A DNA stretch of 8,405 nucleotides from Arenicella sp. (GCA_018677115.1 JAHHOC010000422.1:1-8405), one strand, 5' to 3'; shown: positions 1 through 7,154, counted from the stretch's first letter. Made by a program: numbers and translations. Notes: a model not told the origin generated them from the sequence alone.

Positions 1-194
1 CTACAGTGCTGGTTACTTCGCTGATATCGGTCGGCGGCGATTTGTTTGAGAGCAAGATGAAGCGTCATGCTGGACTAAAGGACAGCAGCAATCTTCTTCC
101 CGGCCATGGCGGACTTTTAGACCGGATTGACAGTCTCATTGCTGCGGCGCCGTTCTTTATGCTTGGCTTATTGATACTTGGTTTCGCGCACTAG
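1..194 (+). CDS. cdsA: Phosphatidate cytidylyltransferase (CDP-diglyceride synthase), C-terminal fragment
   Basis: This is the last 63 or so residues of an inner-membrane enzyme that makes CDP-diacylglycerol from CTP and phosphatidic acid, the entry point to all phospholipids. The gene begins upstream of the window; the first complete codon is at position 3 and the TAG stop is at 192-194. The fragment carries the CdsA family signature: S-K-M-K-R, then K-D, then L-P-G-H-G-G and D-R-I-D (about positions 51-131), which includes the acidic and basic residues of the metal/CTP site. A hydrophobic helix follows ([15 protein letters not shown]), matching the usual last membrane segment and short tail. 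It lies 20 bases upstream of dxr, the neighbour expected in gammaproteobacteria. The family call is firm because the signature is complete; nothing can be said about the N-terminal part. Confidence 0.95.
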   Translation, partial: TVLVTSLISVGGDLFESKMKRHAGLKDSSNLLPGHGGLLDRIDSLIAAAPFFMLGLLILGFAH

Positions 195-214
195 ATTGCA
201 GGCCAGGCCGTTTT

Positions 215-1387
215 ATGCAGCGTATTGCTATATTAGGTTCCACCGGTTCAGTCGGGCAGAGCACCCTGGAAGTGATTGCTGCGCATCCGGGCAAATTCAC
301 CGTCGGGACACTTACAGCTAATGCAAATGTCGCCAGCATGCTCGAGCAATGTATTCGTCACCGGCCACAAACGGTGGTTATGGTGGAGAGTGCTGCAGCC
401 GAGAAACTACAGCATCAATTAAGCCAACTGGGGCACACTGACATCGCCGTGAAGTCGGGTTCTGAAGCGGTTTGTGAAGTAGTAGAGGAAAAAGCAATCG
501 ATTGTGTGATGGCCGCCATTGTCGGGGCGGCGGGGTTATTGCCTACATTACGAGCCGTGCAGGCTGCTAAGCGGGTATTGATTGCTAATAAGGAACCGTT
601 GGTGATGACCGGGCACATGTTCATGCAAGAGGCACGAAAATCGAAAGCATTGATACTCCCGATTGACAGTGAGCATAACGCAATTTTCCAGTGCCTGCCT
701 GGTGACGGAACAACACGTGGCGTGCGTAAGCTGCAGCTGACAGCTTCAGGTGGACCGTTTCGTGGCCGCGCATGGCAGGATTTACGACAAGTTACACCGG
801 ATCAGGCCTGCGCACATCCGAACTGGAACATGGGTAAAAAGATCTCGGTAGATTCAGCTACCATGATGAATAAGGGGCTGGAGCTGATTGAAGCGGCCGC
901 GTTGTTCAACATTCCGCAACAACTGATTGATATAGTGATTCATCCTCAGAGTGTCGTGCATTCGTTGGTGGAGTATGAAGATGGATCTTTTCTTGCGCAG
1001 ATGGGTGCCCCCGATATGCGGATTCCTATTGCCCATGCTTTAGCGTGGCCAGAGCGTATTGAATCCGGAGCAGTATCAATGGATATATGCACCATCGCAC
1101 GGCTGGATTTCGAACCGCCGGATATGTCCAATTTGCCGTGTTTGCAATTGGCGCGTCAGGCGGCCGAGTCCGGGGCTGCCGCGCCGGTAATTTTAAACGC
1201 GGCCAACGAGGCGGCGGTGGAGGCTTTTCTGTCCCTGCAACTACCATTTACACAAATCCCTGAGGTGATTGAATTTGCCCTGAGCAATGGGCCCGCCACC
1301 GCTCCACAGTGTATTGACGATGTATTACAGATTGACCATGAAGCCAGGCTACTGGCAGAGCGGGCGATAAACTCGGCCCGACAGTAA
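215..1387 (+). CDS. dxr: 1-deoxy-D-xylulose 5-phosphate reductoisomerase
   Basis: Dxr (IspC) is the cytosolic enzyme that rearranges and reduces DXP to 2-C-methyl-D-erythritol 4-phosphate with NADPH and a divalent metal, the committed step of the MEP isoprenoid pathway and the target of fosmidomycin. The 390-residue length is close to the E. coli protein (398). Visible motifs are the NADPH-binding GSTGSVG (residues 8-14), the NKE segment (125-127), the metal-binding PIDSEHN (149-155, with D151 and E153), ASGG (177-180), the flexible-loop HPNW (201-204), and SVDSATMMNKGLE (211-223, with E223 as third metal ligand). HPQSVVHS (243-250) and LNAANE (327-332) follow. The ATG at 215 places the nucleotide-binding strand at the very N-terminus, as expected. 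The Shine-Dalgarno sequence is weak (AGG near 206). One oddity is proline at 128 in NKEP, where serine or alanine is usual. Confidence 0.97.
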   Translation: MQRIAILGSTGSVGQSTLEVIAAHPGKFTVGTLTANANVASMLEQCIRHRPQTVVMVESAAAEKLQHQLSQLGHTDIAVKSGSEAVCEVVEEKAIDCVMAAIVGAAGLLPTLRAVQAAKRVLIANKEPLVMTGHMFMQEARKSKALILPIDSEHNAIFQCLPGDGTTRGVRKLQLTASGGPFRGRAWQDLRQVTPDQACAHPNWNMGKKISVDSATMMNKGLELIEAAALFNIPQQLIDIVIHPQSVVHSLVEYEDGSFLAQMGAPDMRIPIAHALAWPERIESGAVSMDICTIARLDFEPPDMSNLPCLQLARQAAESGAAAPVILNAANEAAVEAFLSLQLPFTQIPEVIEFALSNGPATAPQCIDDVLQIDHEARLLAERAINSARQ

Positions 1388-1406
1388 TTGATGCAGTGGT
1401 GAAATA

Positions 1407-2774
1407 GTGGCGTTTATCTATAGTTTGCTTGGTTTTTTGTTAGCCATCGGAGTGTTGGTAGCGGTGCACGAATACGGCCATTTCTGGGTTGCTCGCAAAC
1501 TTGGCGTGAAAGTATTGCGCTATTCAATCGGGTTCGGCAAACCGTTATGGACAAAAACTGCTGGTGCAGATCAGACCGAATATGTCATCGCAGCAATTCC
1601 GTTGGGTGGTTATGTAAAGATGCTGGGTGAGGGGAGTTCCGCCGACGCCGTTGATCCCGCTGAAAGCCATCGCGCGTTTGACAATCAGGCGTTATGGAAG
1701 CGGACTCTTATTGTGGCAGCCGGACCGGGAATTAACTTTGTTTTCGCAATCGTGTTGTTCTGGATGCTCGGCATGATGTCCAAACAGGCGCTGGTGCCAG
1801 TTTTAGGCCCGCTACCTGAAAATTCAGTGATGGCGCAAAAGGGCGCAACTCCAGGCACCCGAATATTGAGTGTCGATGGAAAGAAGCTGCAATATTTTGG
1901 CCAGCATGACCTGTATATATTCAATCAGGTGCTGCGTGGAAAGGACATTGAAGTTGAACTTCGAGAGACCGGCATGGCCGCTAAAAAGGTGCAATTGCCG
2001 GTAGGAGATATACCGATTTACGATATCAATCCTACGGTGGTTAGCAGGACTCTGGGAATGTTCCCTATTCTACCCGAAATCACCACCCAGCTTGATCGTG
2101 TGCTTGAACAATCCCCAGCCGCAACCGCTGGTTTGCAGGCTGGTGACCAGATTATTGCGATTGATGATGTGCCGATTAATTCGTGGGATGAACTGGTGTC
2201 AGCCATCAGCGGTGCACCAGAACAGACGCTGGATTTAAGGGTTTTGCGAGGCAATCAGGTTTTCACAGTGACCGCCACACCTGATGCGGTAGGTGAGGGA
2301 GAGGCGCGCATCGGGCGGTTGGGCATTGGTCCGCGGGTTAAACCTCATGCGCAGGAAAATTTGTTGGTCATGAGCAGAAATCCGCTCGAGGCAATCGGTT
2401 ATGGGGTGGAGCAGACCTGGTTATTGTCATCAGTGACACTTCGCATGTTGTGGAAGATGGTGACACTTCAGGTATCTCATAAGAACATCAGTGGACCGAT
2501 TACGATTGCCGAAGTCACCGGGCGAGCGCTGCAGGTCGGACTCGATTACTACCTGTATATATTGGCCGTAATAAGCATTAGCCTGGGAGTTATGAACCTG
2601 TTGCCGATCCCTATGCTGGACGGTGGTCACTTGTTGATGTACGCGATTGAGTTTGTAGCAGGCTCTGACGTGGCAAATAAGGCCTATGCGGTAGGCCAGC
2701 AGCTCGGTATATTTTTACTCTTATGTCTCATGAGCCTGGCTTTTTATAATGATATTTTTAGATTATTGAATTAG
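1407..2774 (+). CDS. rseP: RseP-type intramembrane zinc metalloprotease (site-2 protease)
   Basis: RseP is an inner-membrane protease that makes the second cut in the anti-sigma factor RseA after DegS, releasing sigma-E; it also clears remnant signal peptides. The product has 455 residues (E. coli 450). The first membrane helix carries the zinc-binding HEYGH (H21, E22, H25). A membrane-associated hairpin region (about 58-76) is followed by AAGPGINF at the start of the second helix (104-111). Two periplasmic PDZ domains lie at about 125-205 and 215-300; the second has the clear A-G-L-Q-A-G-D carboxylate-binding segment (241-247). The third helix carries N-L-L-P-I-P-M-L-D-G-G-H with the third zinc ligand D405, and a last helix ends the protein. 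I chose the GTG at 1407 because it puts HExxH at residue 21, as in E. coli (22), and GGTGA at 1398-1402 can serve as a ribosome binding site. It starts 19 bases after dxr. Confidence 0.96.
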   Translation: MAFIYSLLGFLLAIGVLVAVHEYGHFWVARKLGVKVLRYSIGFGKPLWTKTAGADQTEYVIAAIPLGGYVKMLGEGSSADAVDPAESHRAFDNQALWKRTLIVAAGPGINFVFAIVLFWMLGMMSKQALVPVLGPLPENSVMAQKGATPGTRILSVDGKKLQYFGQHDLYIFNQVLRGKDIEVELRETGMAAKKVQLPVGDIPIYDINPTVVSRTLGMFPILPEITTQLDRVLEQSPAATAGLQAGDQIIAIDDVPINSWDELVSAISGAPEQTLDLRVLRGNQVFTVTATPDAVGEGEARIGRLGIGPRVKPHAQENLLVMSRNPLEAIGYGVEQTWLLSSVTLRMLWKMVTLQVSHKNISGPITIAEVTGRALQVGLDYYLYILAVISISLGVMNLLPIPMLDGGHLLMYAIEFVAGSDVANKAYAVGQQLGIFLLLCLMSLAFYNDIFRLLN

Positions 2775-2806
2775 AATCAGGCGCAGTTGTCAGGTAATCC
2801 GATCCA

Positions 2807-2876
2807 TTGCGGCGGTAGCAAAATTGTAATGTGTTTGCGGCGCTCAGGCATATATTTGCGATTGTTTGTTTGCGGC
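2807..2876 (+). repeat. Heptamer TTGCGGC repeated three times
   Basis: The heptamer TTGCGGC occurs at 2807-2813, 2835-2841 and 2870-2876. The last two copies share the longer 10-mer TGTTTGCGGC (2832-2841 and 2867-2876), spaced 35 bases apart. The copies are all direct and lie within 70 bases of the leader upstream of bamA. They could be recognition sites for a regulator, but they do not match a binding site I can name, and chance is not excluded. The repetition is seen directly; function is inference. Confidence 0.4.
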
Positions 2877-2897
2877 TGGTAATTGGTAACCTGAGCG
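2841..2897 (+). repeat. 8-base perfect inverted repeat in the bamA leader
   Basis: CGCTCAGG at 2841-2848 is the exact reverse complement of CCTGAGCG at 2890-2897, leaving a 41-base loop. It could fold as a long-range stem in the leader RNA. No U-tract follows, so it is not an intrinsic terminator. The loop is long and a match of this length could arise by chance in a spacer of this size, so confidence in a function is low. Confidence 0.3.
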
Positions 2898-3026
2898 GAG
2901 TTCCAAAGAAGCCGGTATTCCTTATTGCAGTGGAATTATTTGCTGCGAAACCCGGTAATGAAACAGCTCCAGGTGGCTGGGCGCAACATTTGAAATAACA
3001 ACGAAAGCTATTCCGTTTTATAACGC

Positions 3027-3032
3027 GAGGAA
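3027..3032 (+). promoter_or_regulatory. Ribosome binding site of bamA
   Basis: GAGGAA lies three bases before the ATG at 3036, with the GAGG core five bases away. It is a good Shine-Dalgarno match and supports the chosen start, which is directly followed by a clear signal peptide. Confidence 0.75.
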
Positions 3033-3035
3033 CCT

Positions 3036-5318
3036 ATGATTAGAAAACTATGCTTTATCATAATGGTGTATTGCCTGTCGCAAGTTGCGTTGGCTCAACA
3101 GTCATTTTTGGTATCGGATGTGCGAGTCAAAGGTTTGCAAAGAATTTCTGCGGGCGCAATTTTCAACTATTTGCCGATTAAAGTGGGCGACACATTTGAT
3201 CCCGCAACTTCGTCCGATCTTATTCGCCAGCTGTACAAGACAGGTTTTTTCAAGGATATCCAGCTTACCACCGAGGGCACGGCGATTTTGCTCACAGTGG
3301 TAGAGTACCCATCGATATCCAGTATCGAGTTTGCCGGCAATAAATTGATCAAGGAAGAATCATTGCGGGAAGCGCTTTCCAGCAATGACTTTGTCGAAGG
3401 CCGTGTTTTTAAGCCAAATGTATTGGATCAGGTAAAGCAGGAGCTAAAACGGCAGTATTTAAATCAAGGTAAATACAATGCCCAGGTTGGCACCGAAGTG
3501 ACTGAATTACCGCGTAACCGGGTAAAGGTCAAGGTGCACGTCAAGGAAGGGCCCACAGCAACGATAAAAAAAATCAATATCATTGGTAATAACTATTTCA
3601 ACGACAAGGAATTGCTGGACGAGTTTGAATCAACCGATAGAGTGGCGTTCTGGAAGTTCTGGGGTTCCGAGGACCAGTACTCGAAAGAGAAAGTAAGTGG
3701 CGACCTTGAAACCTTGCGCAGTTTTTACCAGGACCAGGGCTTTTTGGATTTTAAGATTGTCTCCAACCAGGTCAGCATCTCGCCGCAGAAAGACGGGATT
3801 TTCCTAACCATAAATATAGATGAAGGAGAGCGTTATAAAGTTTCTCAATTTGTATTGAATGGCCGCCTCATAGTCGCAGAAGAAGAGTTATTGCCGCTGG
3901 TATACATCGCCCCGGGTCAAACCTACTCTCGCGGAGCGGTGGATGCCACCGTTGAGGCGATCAGTGACCGCCTGGCCGAAGAAGGCTATTCCTATGCGGA
4001 AATCGTACCGGTGCCCGATGTTGATACCGACGCTAATACAGTGGGTTTTTCAATTAACGTAAAACCTGGTCGAAGGGTGTATGTGCGCCGCATAGATATA
4101 GCGGGTAATCAATTAACCAATGATGAGGTGATTCGTCGCGAATTACGCCAGACTGAAGGTAGCGCTTTTTCTCCCAGCCGGGTTAACCGTTCCAAAATTC
4201 GCTTACAAAGATTAAGTTTCTTTGATGAAGTGGAAATCGAGACGGTGCCGGTTGCCGGCCGTGACGATCAGGTGGACCTGGAGGTCAAGGTTAAGGAGCG
4301 CCCCACCGGCAGCTTTCTGTTTGGTCTTGGTTACTCAGGTGATGATGGTGCTCTGATACAGGCCAGCATATCGCAGGCCAACTTGTTTGGAACCGGTAAT
4401 CAGTTGAATCTCGGGGTACAGCGCTCTGATATCGTTGAATCGATTAATCTGCAATACACTAATCCTTATTACCGTAAAAGCGGCATCAGCAGAACGATTG
4501 GCATCAGTGGCCGCAATATAGACTCTTCGCGGGCGAACACTTCTGAATACATTACCCAGACCCTGGGATTGAACTTGAATTACCTGTTTCCGATAAACGA
4601 AAATAATTCGTTTTCATTAGGTGCGGGACTGGAGAGCATCGACCTTGAAACTACCCCATTCTCGGTGCCTGAGGTGCGCGAATTTATTGATGAAAATCCG
4701 GAAAACGACCTGTTATCGGTGATTGCAGCATTTGCGCACGATACCCGAGATAGCCTGCTGTATCCGACATCCGGCAAAAACTTTCGTGTCTCTCTGGAAT
4801 CCACTGTGCCCGGCAGCGATCTTGAATACTACAGAATTAATCTTGATTCCAGCATCTACTGGCCGATCACCCGAAAAGCAGCATTCAAGCTCGGTTTGGG
4901 AATCGGCTACGGAGACGGCTATGGCGATACCGATGGGTTGCCGTTCTTCAAGAATTATTTTGCCGGCGGGTCCTCTTCGGTGCGTGGCTTCGAGGCGCGT
5001 TCTCTGGGCCCACTTGATTCCAGCCAATTTCCGGATCCAATTGGTGGCTCTAAACGGGTTCTATTCAACGCTTCGCTATTGTTGCCTGTCGGCGATGGCG
5101 CATTGGATAAACGGCTCAGTTTGTTCGTCGATGGTGGCCAGGTATTCTCAAATGACGACAGTTTCGAAATGGATGAGGTCCGGTTTTCTGCCGGCGTAGG
5201 TTTTAACTGGATCTCACCGGTTGGGCCACTGTCTATTTCATACGCCGTTCCGCTCAATGAAGAACCGAACGATGAGGTTGAGAAGTTTCAATTCAGCATC
5301 GGCCGGTTGCTGCAATAA
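3036..5318 (+). CDS. bamA: BamA outer membrane protein assembly factor (Omp85 family)
   Basis: BamA is the essential barrel of the BAM complex, which folds and inserts beta-barrel proteins (including LptD) into the outer membrane. A signal peptide with a basic start and hydrophobic core ends at ALA-QQ (cleavage after residue 20). Five POTRA domains follow at roughly 24-91, 92-172, 175-264, 267-345 and 348-421, each ending with a strand rich in V and K. The barrel covers about 425-760. Its loop 6 has the diagnostic VRGF (649-652), followed by a conserved SLGP. The protein has 760 residues against 810 in E. coli; the region after VRGF is visibly shorter, which suggests compact surface loops. 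The C-terminus reads FQFSIGRLLQ, so the closing strand ends in L-L-Q and not in the usual aromatic residue. The gene follows a long leader and precedes skp by 66 bases, matching their joint role. Confidence 0.97.
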   Translation: MIRKLCFIIMVYCLSQVALAQQSFLVSDVRVKGLQRISAGAIFNYLPIKVGDTFDPATSSDLIRQLYKTGFFKDIQLTTEGTAILLTVVEYPSISSIEFAGNKLIKEESLREALSSNDFVEGRVFKPNVLDQVKQELKRQYLNQGKYNAQVGTEVTELPRNRVKVKVHVKEGPTATIKKINIIGNNYFNDKELLDEFESTDRVAFWKFWGSEDQYSKEKVSGDLETLRSFYQDQGFLDFKIVSNQVSISPQKDGIFLTINIDEGERYKVSQFVLNGRLIVAEEELLPLVYIAPGQTYSRGAVDATVEAISDRLAEEGYSYAEIVPVPDVDTDANTVGFSINVKPGRRVYVRRIDIAGNQLTNDEVIRRELRQTEGSAFSPSRVNRSKIRLQRLSFFDEVEIETVPVAGRDDQVDLEVKVKERPTGSFLFGLGYSGDDGALIQASISQANLFGTGNQLNLGVQRSDIVESINLQYTNPYYRKSGISRTIGISGRNIDSSRANTSEYITQTLGLNLNYLFPINENNSFSLGAGLESIDLETTPFSVPEVREFIDENPENDLLSVIAAFAHDTRDSLLYPTSGKNFRVSLESTVPGSDLEYYRINLDSSIYWPITRKAAFKLGLGIGYGDGYGDTDGLPFFKNYFAGGSSSVRGFEARSLGPLDSSQFPDPIGGSKRVLFNASLLLPVGDGALDKRLSLFVDGGQVFSNDDSFEMDEVRFSAGVGFNWISPVGPLSISYAVPLNEEPNDEVEKFQFSIGRLLQ

Positions 5319-5372
5319 AAGTTCCCGTGGCGGTATTCGCGAGAGCAAATTTTTTCCTATTTTAAAACCCAC

Positions 5373-5378
5373 AAGGTG
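5373..5378 (+). promoter_or_regulatory. Ribosome binding site deciding the skp start
   Basis: AAGGTG sits six bases before the ATG at 5385. An alternative in-frame GTG at 5376 lies inside this site and would add only three residues before the signal peptide, so the ATG is the better start. Confidence 0.65.
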
Positions 5379-5384
5379 TTAGCA

Positions 5385-5885
5385 ATGTTTAAACGTTTTA
5401 TTTATGGTGCTGCGGTTGTTTTGGCTGCTGCTCAATCTCCCGCCGTTCTGGCTGAGATGAAAATCGGTTTCTATGACAACCGTACAATTTTAGAGAGTCT
5501 GCCTATTGTTCAGACCGAATTGCAAAAGCTGAAGTCGGAATTTGAGCCCAAGGAAAAGGAGATAAGCGACAAGCAAAACAGTCTTAAGAAATTAAAAGAG
5601 GACATTGAAAAAAATGCGCCGGTGCTGAGTTCATCTGATTTGCAGTCCAAACAGTTGGAGTATCAAAGTAAGAGACGTGAGTTGCAGTTGCTTGCAGAGG
5701 ATACCGAACGCGTATTCAAAGTGCGCCAGAACGAAGTTGTGCGTTCAATTCAAAGTACCGTCGATCAGGCTGTGATCAAACTGGCACAAGAGGAGGCCTA
5801 TGACCTGATTTTAAGAAGCGGGGTAGTCCACGCCAGCCCAAGCGTTGATATTACACAAAAAATCCTCAAACGTTTGTCAGAATAA
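5385..5885 (+). CDS. skp: Skp/OmpH periplasmic chaperone
   Basis: Skp is a trimeric periplasmic chaperone that holds unfolded outer-membrane proteins in a cavity formed by coiled-coil arms and delivers them to the BAM complex. The product has 166 residues (E. coli 161). A signal peptide (MFKRF then a hydrophobic core) ends at A-V-L-A before E24. The mature protein starts with the family strand K-I-G-F-Y-D. It then has a long, highly charged coiled-coil stretch from about 42 to 130 and ends with the OmpH-type [14 protein letters not shown] (148-161). By my hand count the mature protein has about equal numbers of acidic and basic residues, whereas E. coli Skp is strongly basic; this may affect how it contacts membranes or clients. 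The gene lies between bamA and, unusually, fabZ. Confidence 0.93.
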   Translation: MFKRFIYGAAVVLAAAQSPAVLAEMKIGFYDNRTILESLPIVQTELQKLKSEFEPKEKEISDKQNSLKKLKEDIEKNAPVLSSSDLQSKQLEYQSKRRELQLLAEDTERVFKVRQNEVVRSIQSTVDQAVIKLAQEEAYDLILRSGVVHASPSVDITQKILKRLSE

Positions 5886-5902
5886 TACTAGGCCAAGTTC
5901 AG

Positions 5903-5908
5903 AAGGAG
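5903..5908 (+). promoter_or_regulatory. Ribosome binding site deciding the fabZ start
   Basis: AAGGAG, a near-perfect Shine-Dalgarno sequence, lies eight bases before the GTG at 5917. The open frame extends upstream to 5845 inside skp, but that extension has no comparable site and no homology-like sequence, so the GTG is the real start. Confidence 0.8.
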
Positions 5909-5916
5909 CGTCTGCT

Positions 5917-6360
5917 GTGACCGTACTGGATATTCATGAGATTAAGAACCATCTTCCCCATCGCTATCCGTTTTTGCTGGTGGATCGCGTTGTTAGTGCG
6001 GTACCGAATGAGGAATTAGTTGCATACAAGAACGTAACCTACAACGAACCTTTTTTTGAGGGTCATTTTCCAAGCCGTCCAGTGATGCCGGGGGTGCTAA
6101 TCGTTGAGGCTCTGGCGCAAGCCAGTGCATTGATGGCAAGTTATGGGTCGGGAAGTATTGCCAGCGAGAACAGGGTTTACTACTTTACCGGTATTGACAA
6201 GGCGCGCTTCAAGCGGCCCGTTGAACCGGGAGACCAGCTCTTTTTTGAAGTTAAATTGCTGCGCCAGATCAAGAATATGTGGAAGTGCAAGGGTGAGGCC
6301 AAGGTAGATGGTCATGTTGTAGCCTCCGCCGAACTCATGTTTACCTTCAAAGACCTGTAA
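5917..6360 (+). CDS. fabZ: 3-hydroxyacyl-[acyl-carrier-protein] dehydratase FabZ
   Basis: FabZ is a cytosolic hot-dog-fold enzyme that dehydrates beta-hydroxyacyl-ACP to trans-2-enoyl-ACP in fatty acid elongation. It competes with LpxA for beta-hydroxyacyl-ACP and so helps balance phospholipid and lipid A synthesis. With the GTG start at 5917 the product has 147 residues (E. coli 151). It contains the N-terminal [12 protein letters not shown] (13-24), the catalytic [20 protein letters not shown] with H50 and E64, and the F-K-R-P-V-x-P-G-D segment (98-106). All expected catalytic residues are present. It begins only 31 bases after skp, where lpxD would normally lie, and ends 7 bases before lpxA. 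Confidence 0.96.
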   Translation: MTVLDIHEIKNHLPHRYPFLLVDRVVSAVPNEELVAYKNVTYNEPFFEGHFPSRPVMPGVLIVEALAQASALMASYGSGSIASENRVYYFTGIDKARFKRPVEPGDQLFFEVKLLRQIKNMWKCKGEAKVDGHVVASAELMFTFKDL

Positions 6361-6367
6361 TCCGGCA

Positions 6368-7147
6368 ATGACTTCGTATATTCACCCGACCGCAATTATT
6401 GAACAAGGTGCGGAAATCGGTGAAAACGTTCATATCGGACCATTTTGCATCATCGGCCCCCAGGTCAAGCTGGGTGATGGCAACCGACTTGATTCGCATG
6501 TGGTTATCGAAGGAGACGCAGAGATAGGGGTCAATAATCATTTCTTCGCCTTTTGCGCTATTGGGGGCAGGCCACAATCTATTTCCTATGCAGGCGAAGG
6601 CACAAAAACGGTTATCGGCGAACGCAATGTTTTTCGCGAAAACATGACAATCAGTCGTGGCTCGGAAGATGCCGGAGGCGTCACCAGCGTAGGCGACGAT
6701 AACTACTTAATGGCCTATTCGCATGTCGCCCACGATTGTAATCTTGGCTCACACATTACTTTCGCCAACTGCGCATGTCTGGGCGGGCATGTTGATGTCG
6801 GTGACAATGTGGTGTTGGGTGGCTACACTTTAATTCATCAATTTTGTCGCATTGGTGACCATTGCTTTACCGCCGGCGCAGCGGTGTGCATACAGGATGT
6901 GCCGCCGTTTACGCTAGCGGCAGGAAACCGCGCGATAACCCATGGGATCAACGTCAGGGGCCTCAAGCGGCGAGGGTTTGACAACGATGAGATCACTGAG
7001 CTAAAGCGCGCCTATAAAATTATGTACCGTGCAGGACTGACTATGAAGGATGCCCTCGACGAAATTGAAGCAAGGCAATTTAACAGTAGCTGGGTGAAAG
7101 TATTCACTGACTTCATCCGTGATTCGAAACGTGGTGTAATCCGTTAG
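6368..7147 (+). CDS. lpxA: UDP-N-acetylglucosamine O-acyltransferase LpxA
   Basis: LpxA is the cytosolic trimer that transfers a 3-hydroxyacyl chain from ACP to the 3-OH of UDP-GlcNAc, the first step of lipid A synthesis. At 259 residues it is close to the E. coli length (262). The N-terminal two thirds are hexapeptide repeats of a left-handed beta-helix (from IHPTAII at 5-11 to about 180). The general base is H122 in V-A-H-D (E. coli H125); H141 and H157-Q-F match conserved residues. The C-terminal helical domain includes GLKRRGF (198-204) and ends in R-G-V-I-R, very like E. coli. The residue aligned with the E. coli chain-length ruler G173 is G170, which argues against the methionine-blocked C10 selectivity of Pseudomonas. 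No clear Shine-Dalgarno precedes the ATG; the 7-base gap after fabZ suggests coupled translation. Confidence 0.97.
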   Translation: MTSYIHPTAIIEQGAEIGENVHIGPFCIIGPQVKLGDGNRLDSHVVIEGDAEIGVNNHFFAFCAIGGRPQSISYAGEGTKTVIGERNVFRENMTISRGSEDAGGVTSVGDDNYLMAYSHVAHDCNLGSHITFANCACLGGHVDVGDNVVLGGYTLIHQFCRIGDHCFTAGAAVCIQDVPPFTLAAGNRAITHGINVRGLKRRGFDNDEITELKRAYKIMYRAGLTMKDALDEIEARQFNSSWVKVFTDFIRDSKRGVIR

Positions 7148-7154
7148 CGGATTA
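7137..7154 (+). promoter_or_regulatory. Stem-loop spanning the lpxA stop codon
   Basis: TAATCCG (7137-7143) pairs perfectly with CGGATTA (7148-7154) around a TTAG tetraloop. The lpxA TAG stop (7145-7147) lies in the loop. No T-tract follows, so it is not an intrinsic terminator. It lies just upstream of the weak AGGT at 7159-7162 that may serve lpxB, so it could affect coupling between the two genes or mRNA stability. The pairing is seen; the role is inference. Confidence 0.4.

Larger units (their letters stand above)
2775..3035 (+). other. 261-base rseP-bamA intergenic leader
   Basis: This is the only non-coding gap longer than 70 bases in the window. It probably holds the promoter and 5' leader of the bamA group, because bamA transcription separate from the upstream genes is common in relatives. 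I found no convincing sigma-70 pair. TATAAC near 3019-3024 is only about a dozen bases from the bamA start and has no well-placed -35. I also found no good sigma-E match (GAACTT with TCTGA at correct spacing). What can be seen is three copies of TTGCGGC, one 8-base inverted repeat with a long loop, a short CCAG/CTGG hairpin at 2969-2980, and a 55-codon open frame at 2831-2998 that lacks a ribosome binding site. There is no intrinsic terminator with a U-tract after rseP, so readthrough into bamA remains possible. Confidence 0.6.

Noticed and set aside
1945..1965. GAACTT in rseP as a sigma-E -35 element
   Set aside because: No TCTGA-like -10 follows at the needed spacing, and the match sits far inside the coding region.
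2829..2882. A 17-codon ATG open frame in the bamA leader as a leader peptide
   Set aside because: It has no ribosome binding site and no attenuator-like structure after it; a frame of this length is expected by chance.
4723..5199. A 158-codon open frame in another frame inside bamA
   Set aside because: It overlaps the barrel-coding region including VRGF, has no ribosome binding site, and its cysteine-, serine- and arginine-rich composition looks like an off-frame reading of bamA.
4713..5257. Minus-strand open frames of 100-104 codons opposite bamA
   Set aside because: They mirror conserved bamA codons, show no recognisable domains, and no other gene here is on the minus strand.
5319..5384. 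Possible terminator or promoter between bamA and skp
   Set aside because: The T-rich run at about 5350-5356 has no GC-rich stem before it, and no paired -35/-10 is convincing.
5845..5916. Upstream extension of the fabZ frame into skp
   Set aside because: The extension overlaps the conserved end of Skp and would skip the strong AAGGAG site placed before the GTG at 5917; FabZ length fits the shorter start.
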